NCBI GenBank assembly: GCA_946479475.1
Contig: CAMLGG010000045.1
Span: 1-25,948, forward strand
DNA: 25,948 nucleotides
Direction: 5' to 3'
Source of the DNA: an uncultured Ideonella sp.
Lineage (GTDB): Bacteria > Pseudomonadota > Gammaproteobacteria > Burkholderiales > Burkholderiaceae
Shown here: piece after piece, positions 1 to 7,483 of the stretch
Numbering within the stretch: position 1 is the first letter of the stretch
Layout of the letters: the number at the start of each line of letters is the position of its first letter
The notes under the pieces: generated by a model
Told to the model about the DNA's origin: nothing
Database searches by the model: none
Seen by the model: the letters and a program-made list of their open reading frames with translations, nothing else
Program-made: the position numbers and the translations under genes

Positions 1-1019
1 CTCAGACCGGCCAAGATAGTTGTCGTCGAGCGGTCAAGGTAGTTGACGCCGGCCACTTGGGGAAGTCTCGCTTTCGCCGCCCACAGCACTTCCTGCGGAG
101 CCCCGGCCGCCGCTTCCTCCAGCGCGCCTCCTTCGGACTCGGCCAGCACTGCTGCCAGGACAGCCGCTTGCTGCAGGTCCTTCCTGGCCTTGGCGGTGTC
201 CGAGTGCCGCGTGGTGCTCGAAAAGAGCTTGTGCCACACGAAGCGAGCGGGCTGCGGAAGGTTGGCCGGCACGCAGTGACCACCTGCGAGCACGGCTCCC
301 GACCAGGGGTTCTCGAGCAAGTAGTCGAAGAACGGTACCGTCTGGGCGTGCCAGGCGAGTTCTGGCACAGGCTTGACCTCTCCGATCTCAGGTCCCGGCG
401 TCAGAACGTCAATCCGCAGGCCCTCCGGGCCGGGGCGCTCGACGGACGTCGAAGGGGCGCCACGGCCCAGGCCTGGCACGGGGATGAACTGCAGCAAGGT
501 CGACTGGACTGTTTCCAGGAACGGCACCGGGGTTGCCAGCTTCAAGGCTTGGCGGCGCGCCAGGTCGATGTCTTGGGTACGGGCTGCCAGTGCTACCACT
601 CCCAGCTCGTTGAGCAGCGACATGAAGGCCAGGGTGCCAACCAGAACCAGGCCGCCTTCGAAGAGCCGCCGGTTGTGGAGCTCGACCAGGAGCCGAGCGA
701 CGTCCTTGTCCGCAACTTGCATCCCGAGTGCGCGCAGCTGTCTCACCTGGCCTTGAGTCCAGGTGGCAGCCTCGATGCGCTGATGCATCGCCTCCCGGGC
801 CGGCTCATCGTCTTCTTTGCCCACGAAGTCTTCGACTTCCTTGGCGGCAACAGCCTTGTAGCGGCGGTACCAGTAGCCTTGACCAGTGCCCCTGCGCAGC
901 GTCAAGGTACCCGGGGTCCCCGGCAGCAGCCCAGACTCCGTCCGGGCACGCTCTTTCACCTCCGCGTATTGGGTGTGAAAGTTGAGCTCCAGGCGGCGGT
1001 AGAGGGTGCGGGCGGGCAT
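1..1019 (-). CDS. GSU2403-like nucleotidyltransferase-fold protein, C-terminus cut by window edge
   Basis: An uninterrupted minus-strand frame runs from ATG at 1019 to the window edge (339 codons, no stop). The protein starts MPARTLYRRLELNFHTQY and contains LLPGTPGTL, GYWYRRY, VADKDVARLLVELHNRRLF, LVGTLAFMSLLNELG, RTQDIDLARRQ and AGGHCVPANLPQPARFVWHKL. From memory this series matches the GSU2403-like family (Pfam NTP_transf_8), a minimal nucleotidyltransferase-fold family of uncertain function; the DIDLAR segment is the likely metal-site strand. The start has GGAG directly before it, so its ribosome site is poor, but an in-frame TAG at 1053-1055 leaves no upstream ATG or GTG. The family-like sequence ends near residue 322 (AKARLPQV). 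The last 17 or so residues come from short direct repeats and do not look like a normal C-terminus, so the gene may be broken there. The family call is firm, the function is not. Confidence 0.8.
   Translation of the reverse strand, partial: MPARTLYRRLELNFHTQYAEVKERARTESGLLPGTPGTLTLRRGTGQGYWYRRYKAVAAKEVEDFVGKEDDEPAREAMHQRIEAATWTQGQVRQLRALGMQVADKDVARLLVELHNRRLFEGGLVLVGTLAFMSLLNELGVVALAARTQDIDLARRQALKLATPVPFLETVQSTLLQFIPVPGLGRGAPSTSVERPGPEGLRIDVLTPGPEIGEVKPVPELAWHAQTVPFFDYLLENPWSGAVLAGGHCVPANLPQPARFVWHKLFSSTTRHSDTAKARKDLQQAAVLAAVLAESEGGALEEAAAGAPQEVLWAAKARLPQVAGVNYLDRSTTTILAGL
8..48. repeat. Two imperfect 18-bp direct repeats at the left edge
   Basis: CGGCCAAGATAGTTGTCG at 8-25 is repeated as CGGTCAAGGTAGTTGACG at 31-48, differing at three positions, with a period of 23 bp. 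The pair lies where the nucleotidyltransferase protein stops resembling its family. Multiple short repeats of this kind occur at the ends of some insertion sequences (IS21 family, for example), but no transposase is visible, so that reading is only an inference. Confidence 0.55.
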
Positions 1020-1045
1020 CTCCAGGTCCGGGTGGTCGAGCCTGA

Positions 1046-1073
1046 AGTGTAGCTATTACCCCGCGAAATTCAA
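1046..1073 (-). promoter_or_regulatory. Candidate sigma-70 promoter of the nucleotidyltransferase gene
   Basis: On the minus strand TTGAAT (1073-1068) is followed after 16 bases by TACACT (1051-1046). Each matches four of six consensus bases, and the ATG lies 26 bases downstream. The -35 box falls in the loop of the perfect palindrome and the spacer crosses its left arm, so a protein bound there would block transcription. Confidence 0.4.
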
Positions 1074-1087
1074 AATCGCGGGGTAAT
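1055..1087. promoter_or_regulatory. Perfect 12-bp inverted repeat, likely operator
   Basis: ATTACCCCGCGA at 1055-1066 and TCGCGGGGTAAT at 1076-1087 are perfect reverse complements around a 9-base AT-rich loop. The element lies 36 bp upstream of the nucleotidyltransferase start and overlaps the predicted minus-strand promoter. It could be the operator of a self-regulated gene or a mobile palindromic repeat. It lacks a T tract, so it is not a typical terminator. Confidence 0.7.
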
Positions 1088-1192
1088 CGCTCAACGCAGG
1101 CGCTGTCCGTTGCCCCGTGAGTCGCCGCCGTCATCCGGGACCGAAGCTTGCGTGAACGGCGGCGAACCCGCCAGTTCGGCGATTCGGCCGCC

Positions 1193-1220
1193 TCAAGCTG
1201 GAAGGGGGTCGGGCCGATAT
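1193..1220 (+). promoter_or_regulatory. Candidate sigma-28 (FliA) promoter of motA
   Basis: TCAA at 1193-1196 is followed after 16 bases by GCCGATAT at 1213-1220, a close match to the flagellar sigma-28 pattern (TAAA, about 15 bases, GCCGATAA). It ends 58 bp before the motA start. A similar element with the same spacing precedes the chemotaxis gene at 25159, which supports both. Apart from this site and the palindrome, nothing else is recognised in 1088-1278. Confidence 0.5.
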
Positions 1221-1278
1221 CACCGCCAAGGGTCGCGCGAGCGGCCTGCTCCAAACGACAAACGTACCCCTCACCACC

Positions 1279-2136
1279 ATGTTCGTCATCGTCGGCTGGC
1301 TGGTCGCCATCGGTTGCATCTTCGGCGTGTTCGTCGCGCACGGGGGCAACATCGGCGTCGTCCTGCACGCCCTGCCGTTCGAGCTGATCACGATCTTCGG
1401 CGGTGCGCTCGGCGCCTTCGTCGCCAACAACCAGCCCAAGGTGCTCAAGGCCACCGCCAAGGGGCTGGGCGCCTGCTTCAAGGGCTCGAAGTACTCCAAG
1501 GCCCGCGCCATGGAGCTGCTCGCCCTGCTCTACGAGATCCTGCAGAAGGCCCGCAAGGAAGGCCTGATGTCCATCGAGAAGGACGTCGAGGATCCGCACA
1601 ACTCGCCGCTGTTCCAGAAGTTCCCGACCGTCGGCCACGACCACCACGTGGTCGAGTTCATCACCGACTACCTGCGGATGATGGTCTCGGGCAACCTGAA
1701 CGCGCACGAGATCGAGTCGCTGATGGACAGCGAGGTCGAGACGCACCACGCCGAGGCGCATGCCGCCGCGGCCGCCCTCGCCCGCCTGGCCGGCGCCCTG
1801 CCCGCCTTCGGCATCGTGGCCGCGGTGCTGGGCGTGGTGAACACCATGGGCTCGGTCGGCCAGCCGCCGGCCGTGCTGGGCGCGATGATCGGCTCGGCGC
1901 TGGTCGGCACCTTCCTCGGCATCCTGCTGGCCTACGGCTTCGCCGAGCCCCTGGCCGGCCTGCTAGAGCAGAAGATCGACGAGGACGGCAAGGAACTGCA
2001 GACCATCAAGACCACGCTGCTGGCCTCGATGCAGGGCTACGCGCCCCAGGTGGCCATCGAGTTCGGCCGCAAGGTGCTCTATTCGACCGAGCGCCCGAGC
2101 TTCAACGAACTCGAATCCCACGTGAAGAAGAAGTAA
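1279..2136 (+). CDS. motA: Flagellar motor stator protein MotA
   Basis: The 285-residue protein is the proton-channel stator subunit that surrounds MotB in the inner membrane and contacts the rotor protein FliG. It has two hydrophobic N-terminal segments (about 1-22 and 32-52), a cytoplasmic loop (about 55-170) and two more membrane segments (about 171-192 and 199-222). The conserved channel prolines are visible: P175 in GALPAFGIVAAVLG and P224 in GFAEPLAG, equivalent to P173 and P222 of E. coli MotA. Length is normal for the family. No clear ribosome-binding site precedes the ATG, but the N-terminus MFVIVGWLVAIGCIFGVF fits the family. motB follows after 4 bases, and both are probably driven by the sigma-28-like promoter upstream. 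Confidence 0.95.
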   Translation: MFVIVGWLVAIGCIFGVFVAHGGNIGVVLHALPFELITIFGGALGAFVANNQPKVLKATAKGLGACFKGSKYSKARAMELLALLYEILQKARKEGLMSIEKDVEDPHNSPLFQKFPTVGHDHHVVEFITDYLRMMVSGNLNAHEIESLMDSEVETHHAEAHAAAAALARLAGALPAFGIVAAVLGVVNTMGSVGQPPAVLGAMIGSALVGTFLGILLAYGFAEPLAGLLEQKIDEDGKELQTIKTTLLASMQGYAPQVAIEFGRKVLYSTERPSFNELESHVKKK

Positions 2137-2140
2137 GAGC

Positions 2141-3067
2141 ATGGCCGGCGACGCCAAGAAACTTCAGCCGATCATCGTCAAGCGCGTCAAGAAGGGCGGC
2201 CATGCCGCCCATGGCGGCGCCTGGAAGATCGCCTATGCCGACTTCGTGACGGCGATGATGGCCTTCTTCCTGCTGATGTGGCTGCTGGGCTCGACCACCG
2301 AGGGCGACAAGAAGGGCATCGCCGACTATTTCTCTTCGCCGCTGAAGGTGGCGATGAACGGCGGCGCCGGCTCGGGCGACGCCTCGCACGTCGTCAAGGG
2401 CGGCGGCGAGGACCTGACCCGCTCCAACGGCCAGATCAAGCGCGGCGACGTCGACGCGCCCAAGAAGTCGATCAACCTGGCGGCGCTCAAGGCCGAGCAG
2501 CGGCGCGCCGAGATGGCGCGGCTCACCGAGATCAAGAACACCATCGAGCAGAAGATCGCGGCCAGCGAGCGGCTGCGGGCGCTGTCCTCGCAGATCCGCC
2601 TCGACATGACGCGCGACGGCCTGCGAATCCAGATCGTCGACGAGCAGAACCGGCCGATGTTCGCCTCCGGCAGCGCGGTCGTGCAGCCCTACATGCGCGA
2701 GCTTCTGCAGGCCATAGGCTCCATCCTCACCGAGGTGCCCAACCTGCTCACGCTCGAAGGCCACACCGACGCCAACCCCTTCCAGGGCGGCGAGCGCGGC
2801 TACAGCAACTGGGAGCTCTCGGCCGACCGGGCCAACGCCTCGCGCCGCGAGCTGATGGCCGGCGGCCTGGCCGAGAACCGCGTGCTGCGAGTGCAGGGCC
2901 TGGCCTCCAGCCAGCCCTTCGATCGCGCCGACCCCGCCAGCCCGGCCAACCGCCGCATCAGCATCATCGTGATGAACCGCGAGGCGGAGGACCGCGTCTT
3001 CCGCACTGCGCTCGACCCCGAACCGGTGGACGACAGCGCCTCAAGTCCCGCCACCACCGGCCGATAA
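2141..3067 (+). CDS. motB: Flagellar motor stator protein MotB
   Basis: The 308-residue partner of MotA anchors the stator to peptidoglycan and carries the proton-accepting aspartate. After a basic N-terminus ([15 protein letters not shown]) there is one membrane segment, [20 protein letters not shown] (residues 30-49), with the essential aspartate at D34. A linker and plug region follow, then an OmpA-like peptidoglycan-binding domain (about 170-285) with [24 protein letters not shown] and [11 protein letters not shown]. The last 20 or so residues are a variable tail. It is translated directly after motA, with the purine-rich end of motA (AGAAGAAG) as the likely ribosome site. Confidence 0.95.
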   Translation: MAGDAKKLQPIIVKRVKKGGHAAHGGAWKIAYADFVTAMMAFFLLMWLLGSTTEGDKKGIADYFSSPLKVAMNGGAGSGDASHVVKGGGEDLTRSNGQIKRGDVDAPKKSINLAALKAEQRRAEMARLTEIKNTIEQKIAASERLRALSSQIRLDMTRDGLRIQIVDEQNRPMFASGSAVVQPYMRELLQAIGSILTEVPNLLTLEGHTDANPFQGGERGYSNWELSADRANASRRELMAGGLAENRVLRVQGLASSQPFDRADPASPANRRISIIVMNREAEDRVFRTALDPEPVDDSASSPATTGR

Positions 3068-3104
3068 CGCCCCATACCTTGCGTCAAGCCCAAAGGACCG
3101 CCCC

Positions 3105-3500
3105 ATGAACCAGAGTGACCTCAAATTCCTTGTCGTCGACGACTTCTCGACCATGCGCCGCATCGTCCGCGGCCTGCTCAAGGAAATGGGCTGCAACAAC
3201 TGCGAGGAGGCCGAGGACGGCCAGGTCGCGCTGGGCATGCTCAAGGCCGCGAAGTTCGACTTCGTCGTCAGCGACATCAACATGCCCAACATGAACGGCT
3301 TCGAGCTGCTCAAGGCCATCAAGGCCGACGAATCGCTCAAGCACCTGCCGGTGCTGATGGTGACGGCCGAGGCGCGCAAGGAAGACATCGTGCTGGCGGC
3401 CCAGAGCGGCGCCGCGGGCTACATCGTCAAGCCCTTCACCAAGGCCACGCTGGAAGAAAAAGTCCAGAAGATCATGCAGAAGCTGGCCGCCACGGCCTGA
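3105..3500 (+). CDS. cheY: Chemotaxis response regulator CheY
   Basis: This is a single receiver domain of 131 residues with no output domain. When phosphorylated by CheA it binds the flagellar switch (FliM) and changes rotation. All signature residues are at the same numbers as in E. coli CheY: acidic pocket D12/D13, phospho-acceptor D57 ([16 protein letters not shown]), T87, the aromatic switch Y106 and K109 (GYIVKPF). It lies between motB (37-bp gap) and cheZ (17-bp gap), so stator, signal and phosphatase are probably made from one transcript. A second, clearly different cheY starts at 25667. Confidence 0.96.
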   Translation: MNQSDLKFLVVDDFSTMRRIVRGLLKEMGCNNCEEAEDGQVALGMLKAAKFDFVVSDINMPNMNGFELLKAIKADESLKHLPVLMVTAEARKEDIVLAAQSGAAGYIVKPFTKATLEEKVQKIMQKLAATA

Positions 3501-3517
3501 GCCCCAGGGAGCCGACC

Positions 3518-4150
3518 ATGAAGATGGAAGACATTTCCAAGCTCACGCCGGCCGAGCCGCTGATGGTTTCGCCGGAGGTGTTCCAGCAGCTCGGCAGCAT
3601 CACGCGCCTGCTGCACGACACGATGCAGCAGCTGGGCGTGATGCCCAAGCTGCAGACCGCCGCCGACGGCCTGCCCGACGCGCGCAGCCGCCTGACCTAC
3701 ATCGCCAACAAGACCGCCGACGCCGCCAACAAGGTGCTCAACTCGGTCGACCAGGCCAAGATCGAGCATGCGCACATCGCCGAGGCCACCCGTGCCCTCG
3801 GCCAGGCCCTGGTGGCCGACCCGGTGCGCACCGTGGCCAGCGGCGCGGTGATGAACTTCGTCAAGGACGTCGAGGCCCGCACCTCCAGCATCGACAGCCA
3901 CCTGACCGACATCATGATGGCGCAGGACTTCCACGACCTGACGGGTCAGGTCGTGGCCAAGGTGGTGACCCTGGCCAACGACCTGGAAGACAGCCTCGTC
4001 AAGCTGCTGGTGCAGGTGGTCCCGCCCGACCAGCGCGAGAAGGTCGATCCCAGCGTGCTGCAGGGCCCGGTGGTCAACCCCGAGGGTCGCACCGACGTGG
4101 TGGCCGACCAGGGCGAGGTGGACGACCTGCTGGCGAGCCTGGGGTTCTGA
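3518..4150 (+). CDS. cheZ: CheY-P phosphatase CheZ
   Basis: The 210-residue, mostly helical protein ends the CheY signal by dephosphorylating CheY-P. The active-site helix reads AQDFHDLTGQVVAKVV (residues 135-150), and D140 and Q144 correspond to D143 and Q147 of E. coli CheZ. The last ten residues, VDDLLASLGF, are the amphipathic CheY-binding peptide on its flexible linker. A GGGAG ribosome site lies 9 bases before the ATG. It is the last gene of the motA-motB-cheY-cheZ run; a GC-rich hairpin follows the stop and the next gene is convergent. Confidence 0.95.
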   Translation: MKMEDISKLTPAEPLMVSPEVFQQLGSITRLLHDTMQQLGVMPKLQTAADGLPDARSRLTYIANKTADAANKVLNSVDQAKIEHAHIAEATRALGQALVADPVRTVASGAVMNFVKDVEARTSSIDSHLTDIMMAQDFHDLTGQVVAKVVTLANDLEDSLVKLLVQVVPPDQREKVDPSVLQGPVVNPEGRTDVVADQGEVDDLLASLGF

Positions 4151-4179
4151 GGCCCCCAGGGGCCGGGCCGCACCCGGCC
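4151..4179. terminator. GC-rich hairpins between convergent genes, possible terminator
   Basis: Directly after the cheZ stop, GGCCCC/GGGGCC (4151-4156 and 4159-4164) and GGCCGGG/CCCGGCC (4161-4167 and 4173-4179) form two overlapping, mutually exclusive perfect hairpins. There is no T tract, so intrinsic termination is uncertain, but the place between two convergent genes fits. Confidence 0.45.
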
Positions 4180-4188
4180 GGCGGACGA

Positions 4189-4602
4189 TCAGTCGTTCGG
4201 TAGCGCTGCTTCGCCGTTTGGCAGCACGGCCACGCGGCGCTTTCGCACCCGCACCACCACCGGTGCCGTGGCTGCGGCGGGCCTCTCGATGACCGGCTCG
4301 TGCGGCATGCCCGGCAGGGGCAAGGACGAAGCCCGCCCGCGAGGGCCGTGCGGCAGGGTCCGCGCCTTGCGCAGCTCGTGCTCCACCTTCGCGCCGTTGA
4401 GCGGCGTCATCCAGTCCCCATTGATCTGCATGTAGCGGCCATCGGGCAGCCGCGCCAGGGCGCCTATCTGGGCCCCACGGCTGACCGTGCCCAGCAGCTC
4501 GGCATCCGGCGCATTGCCCGGCACATAGGGCTGCCAGGCCCGGCCCAGCGTGATCCGCAGGCGCGATGCGTTCTTCTTCCTGGCGGGTTCGGGCGCTCTC
4601 AT
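4189..4602 (-). CDS. Hypothetical basic protein
   Basis: The 137-residue protein has no signal peptide or membrane segment. It begins with a basic stretch (RAPEPARKKNASRLR), then a central segment that looks like a small beta domain (LGTVSRGAQIGALARLPDGRYMQINGDWMTPLNGAKV, residues 37-73), and a basic, alanine/proline-rich tail with VVVRVRKRR. The motif around LPDGRYMQINGDWMTPLN resembles a segment I recall from hypothetical proteins of Burkholderiales, but no function is known to me. It is convergent with cheZ and divergent from the secreted protein gene at 4712. Orientation and frame are supported by coherent hydrophobic patterning and the lack of a better frame. Confidence 0.6.
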   Translation of the reverse strand: MRAPEPARKKNASRLRITLGRAWQPYVPGNAPDAELLGTVSRGAQIGALARLPDGRYMQINGDWMTPLNGAKVEHELRKARTLPHGPRGRASSLPLPGMPHEPVIERPAAATAPVVVRVRKRRVAVLPNGEAALPND

Positions 4603-4711
4603 GCAATCGTGGGACTACCGGGGGGAAGTCTATTCTGGATCAGATGGACCGGTCATCAGTCCAGCGCCGGCGTCCTCCGGGCCGGCCCAGCGGTGACAAT
4701 CGTCATCCTCC

Positions 4712-5362
4712 ATGCCTGCGTCCGCCCTGCTCCTCGCGATCTCCTCCCTCGTGCCCGCCCTGGTTTCGGCCGAGGAGCCATCCGCCGCGGCGTCGATGCC
4801 GGCCCCGGCCAGCCCCGCCCAGGTTCGAGCGATCTCGCTGCGCCCTGCCGACGAAGGCTACCCGCCCGAGCTGGCCGCCAAGGGCGCCCAGGGGACGACC
4901 GTGCTCCTGCTCACGCTGGGTGCGGGCGGCACCCCGACCGAAGTCACCGTGCAATCCAGTTCGCGCTCGGCGGAGCTGGACCAGGCCGCGATCGCCGTGG
5001 CCCGGGGCCTGAGCTTCAAGGCCAAGGATCCGGCGCACCCGATCGCGCAAGTCCTCCTCCCGATCGAGTTCATGCGCGACTCGCTCGCCACGCTGCCGAA
5101 CAAGACCTGCCGCGAATTCAACGTGGACCTGGCCTGGTTCAAGGCCACCTTCCCCGGGCAGGACACCCGCAAGATGCCCGTGGTCGACATGACCGTCGGC
5201 TCGTATGTCACCTACGGCATCGTCGGGCTATCGCAGGACAAGGCGCTGGCCTACATGAAGCGCGTCGAAACGGCCGCGCAGGGCCTCGTCGACGCCTGCG
5301 CCAAGGACCCGGAGGCCGGCTACGTCAAGACCTTCACGCGGCTGGTCAAGGAGGCCGGGTAG
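4712..5362 (+). CDS. Secreted protein with TonB C-terminal domain and HdeA-like tail
   Basis: The 216-residue protein starts with an uncharged signal peptide, probably cut after LVPALVSA (residue 20). Residues 45-120 look like a TonB C-terminal (energy transducer) domain: YPPELAAKGAQGTTVLLLTLG, then GTPTEVTVQSSSRSAELDQAAI. Instead of the long proline-rich, membrane-anchored N-terminus of true TonB there is only a short linker. Residues 130-216 form a second module with two cysteines, C133 and C196 (LVDACAKDPEAGYVKTF), resembling HdeA-type periplasmic helical domains, where such a pair forms a disulfide. A periplasmic role is likely but the function is unknown. A TGA at 4694 limits the start, no good ribosome site is seen, and the next gene follows within 13 bases. 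The second-module call is tentative. Confidence 0.75.
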   Translation: MPASALLLAISSLVPALVSAEEPSAAASMPAPASPAQVRAISLRPADEGYPPELAAKGAQGTTVLLLTLGAGGTPTEVTVQSSSRSAELDQAAIAVARGLSFKAKDPAHPIAQVLLPIEFMRDSLATLPNKTCREFNVDLAWFKATFPGQDTRKMPVVDMTVGSYVTYGIVGLSQDKALAYMKRVETAAQGLVDACAKDPEAGYVKTFTRLVKEAG

Positions 5363-5375
5363 CCACTTGGGCGCA

Positions 5376-6047
5376 ATGGCCGCCTCCGCACTGGACCGGC
5401 TCGGCTTCGTGCTGCTGCCGCGGGTTCTCGACGAGGACGAGTGTTCCGGCATCGAGCCGGTGACCCTGCCTGAAGGCCCCGTCGGCGGCTCGCGCTGCCT
5501 GCTCTCGCAGGGCTGGTGCGAGAGCCTGGTGCGCCGGCTGCGCGCGCATCCCGCCATCCAGTCGCTGATGCCGGCGACTGACGTCGCCGTCCAATGCACC
5601 TACTTCGAGAAGTCCGCGGCACGCAACTGGCTGGTCGGCATCCACCAGGACCTGAGCATCCCGGTGGCGCGGCGGGTCGAGGCGCCAAAGTTGAAAGGCT
5701 GGTCGGAGAAGCAAGGGGAGCTGTACGTGCAGCCGCCAGCCTCCGTGCTTGAACAGCTGATGGCCTTGCGCCTGCACATCGATCCTTGCGAAGAAGCCGA
5801 CGGCCCCTTGCGCTTCGTCCCCGGCTCGCATCGGCGGGGCATTCTCGATCCCGCCTCCGCCCTGGAAGCGCGCGCCTCGGCCGGCGAGGTCGTCTGCCCT
5901 GGCGGCCGCGGCAGCGTCCTGGCCATGCGGCCGCTGACGCTGCACGCCTCGTCCAAGTCGACTGGACAGGGTCGCCGGCGCGTTCTGCACTTCCTCTTCG
6001 GACCGCGCGAGCTGCCGTTCGGTCTGGAATGGCCGATGACTGTCTGA
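5376..6047 (+). CDS. Phytanoyl-CoA dioxygenase (PhyH) family protein
   Basis: The 223-residue protein belongs by its motifs to the Fe(II)/2-oxoglutarate oxygenases of the PhyH type. Iron ligands are visible as the HxD pair in GIHQDLSIPV and the distal histidine in RPLTLHASS, followed by arginines (GRRRVLHFLFGPRELP) that can hold 2-oxoglutarate. LRLHIDPCEEADGPLRFVPGSHRRG is the typical core segment with the PGSH turn. The substrate cannot be told; members hydroxylate lipids, amino acids or small metabolites. I chose ATG 5376. An in-frame TTG at 5367 is better placed relative to an AAGGAGG inside the previous gene, so three extra residues are possible. It sits 13 bp after the secreted protein gene and is probably co-transcribed with it. 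Confidence 0.8.
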   Translation: MAASALDRLGFVLLPRVLDEDECSGIEPVTLPEGPVGGSRCLLSQGWCESLVRRLRAHPAIQSLMPATDVAVQCTYFEKSAARNWLVGIHQDLSIPVARRVEAPKLKGWSEKQGELYVQPPASVLEQLMALRLHIDPCEEADGPLRFVPGSHRRGILDPASALEARASAGEVVCPGGRGSVLAMRPLTLHASSKSTGQGRRRVLHFLFGPRELPFGLEWPMTV

Positions 6048-6062
6048 ACAGTTCTGCAGGTC

Positions 6063-6074
6063 ATGCAATTGCAT
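6063..6074. promoter_or_regulatory. Perfect 12-bp palindrome upstream of the exported protein gene
   Basis: ATGCAATTGCAT is a perfect palindrome in a short AT-rich gap (6048-6131) that stands out from the GC-rich surroundings. The sequence beyond it (TTGAAT 6074-6079, TTATTG 6097-6102, 17-base spacer) could be a weak promoter. It is a candidate operator, not proven. Confidence 0.35.
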
Positions 6075-6131
6075 TGAATCTACTGACCTAACTTGTTATT
6101 GTCGCCACCTCTTCGGAAGGCGAATGACACT

Positions 6132-7457
6132 GTGAGTCCGACGATCGTGCGCATCAACCTGAATCAAGTGAGACGATATTTTCTCCGCCACCTGTCAATG
6201 CTGGCGGTGATCGCGTGTTCGCAGATGGCCGAGTCCATCGCACTGGCAGCCTGCCAGCCGGATCCCGACGCCAAGCTGGATAGCCCTCCCTATCTCGGCT
6301 ACACCATGACCGGCCGGAAAGGCAGCCCTGAGCGTGATCGCTACTGGCACCAGGCGGTCAGGCAGGTCAAAGGATCCACGGACGCACCTCGTTTCGAGTT
6401 CAAGGCGCGCCCGAAGGAGACCTGGGAGTCGCTCGAGACCATCCACCTCGGCGGAGGCTCGATGGGATTCGTGGGCTCGCGGGAAGGGTGCCAGCAGTTG
6501 CTCGACAACCAAGGGCGCCCCTTGCCGACGCCCCTTTTCGACTCCGTCGCGGTGGAAGGGGCGGCGAACGGGGGTTCCGTCGATGGCCGCGCACTGCTCA
6601 GGCTCCGGTCCAGTGATTCCTACATCTGGGCTCTCTTCGACCGTGGCCGACTGGTGGCCCGATCTCCGCGTCCGTACCTGACGTCCTACTCGTCCTCAAC
6701 GTTGCCCACTGGCTCGTTGCCGGAGTACATGCGCGACGTGGCGGCCCGCTTCGATCATGGCCACGGAATCGTCGACCTGCGCACGTTGAAGGAAGTCCTC
6801 GGTCCCGAGTGGGACGGCGTCAGCGGCGTCGGGGCGAATGGAGACAGCCAGCCTGCGCGCTACCTTCTGGCACGCAAGGGAGATCACCTGACGCTTCTAT
6901 CGATGGACGGGAAGCCCGTGCTTGAAGGCATCGTCTCTCTCAAGGTGCTGGATAGATGGTTTCCCCCTTTCGCCGGCCGTACTCCGCTTGAACGAGCAGT
7001 CCTGCTCGTTCGCCGCGACGAGGATCATGAGGCCGGCTGCAGACTCCTGGACATGCGTCTGCAGCCACTGCTTACCCAGCTGCTGCCCTTGAAGCACGGT
7101 GCTTGCGAGCCCCCGGTGCCGCGCGGCAAGTACCTCATCGCGGACGAAGACGGTCGGACAGTGAATGCCTACTCCGTCGAACCCGAAGGTCGTCTGTTGC
7201 TGCAAAGCAGCACACCCGGCCAGATCGATGTCGTACTGGAGCGCGGCGCCTTCATCTTGGTGCGACAGGCGAAGGACGACGGCTCTTTCCAGCATCGGCT
7301 CTACCGCCCGGATGGCACGGAGGTCACTGACGAAACCTACGAAGCTTTCCGTGAACAGGGCTGTGGCTTCGTGGAAGTTCTCTCCCGAGGGCAGTGGCTC
7401 TCGCTCCTTCCGGACGGCAAAACGACTGCGCGTCGCTTCGTTCCTTTCAGCTGCTGA
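6132..7457 (+). CDS. Exported protein of unknown function, WG-repeat-like
   Basis: The 441-residue protein is not recognised as a known family. GTG 6132 is the preferred start because GGAAGG lies 10 bases upstream; an earlier TTG at 6093 would add 13 residues. The N-terminus has a basic part (QVRRYFLRH) and a hydrophobic run (LSMLAVIACSQMAESIALAACQ) that looks like a signal sequence; C29 and C41 both sit in lipobox-like contexts (VIAC, LAAC), so it may be a lipoprotein. The rest is rich in beta strands, with repeated turns such as LLSMDGKPVL, LYRPDGTEV and LSLLPDGKTT, reminiscent of WG-type propeller repeats. Base composition is visibly less GC-rich than its neighbours. It is convergent with the nucleoside operon. 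Confidence 0.7.
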   Translation: MSPTIVRINLNQVRRYFLRHLSMLAVIACSQMAESIALAACQPDPDAKLDSPPYLGYTMTGRKGSPERDRYWHQAVRQVKGSTDAPRFEFKARPKETWESLETIHLGGGSMGFVGSREGCQQLLDNQGRPLPTPLFDSVAVEGAANGGSVDGRALLRLRSSDSYIWALFDRGRLVARSPRPYLTSYSSSTLPTGSLPEYMRDVAARFDHGHGIVDLRTLKEVLGPEWDGVSGVGANGDSQPARYLLARKGDHLTLLSMDGKPVLEGIVSLKVLDRWFPPFAGRTPLERAVLLVRRDEDHEAGCRLLDMRLQPLLTQLLPLKHGACEPPVPRGKYLIADEDGRTVNAYSVEPEGRLLLQSSTPGQIDVVLERGAFILVRQAKDDGSFQHRLYRPDGTEVTDETYEAFREQGCGFVEVLSRGQWLSLLPDGKTTARRFVPFSC

Positions 7458-7467
7458 CGCGAGCAGC
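7450..7467. terminator. Small hairpin between convergent genes
   Basis: GCTGCT (7450-7455) and AGCAGC (7462-7467) form a 6-bp stem across the stop codon of the exported protein gene, 17 bp before the end of convergent deoA. With no T tract it is only a weak terminator candidate. Confidence 0.25.
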
Positions 7468-7483
7468 AGCATCCACCGGGCCC

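Noticed and set aside
57..1052. Plus-strand open frame of 331 codons
   Set aside because: It is the exact codon-register antisense of the nucleotidyltransferase gene, whose minus-strand product has clear family motifs.
3419..4606. Minus-strand open frame of 395 codons
   Set aside because: It is antisense to cheZ and shifted against the small hypothetical gene; H/G/R-rich shadow.
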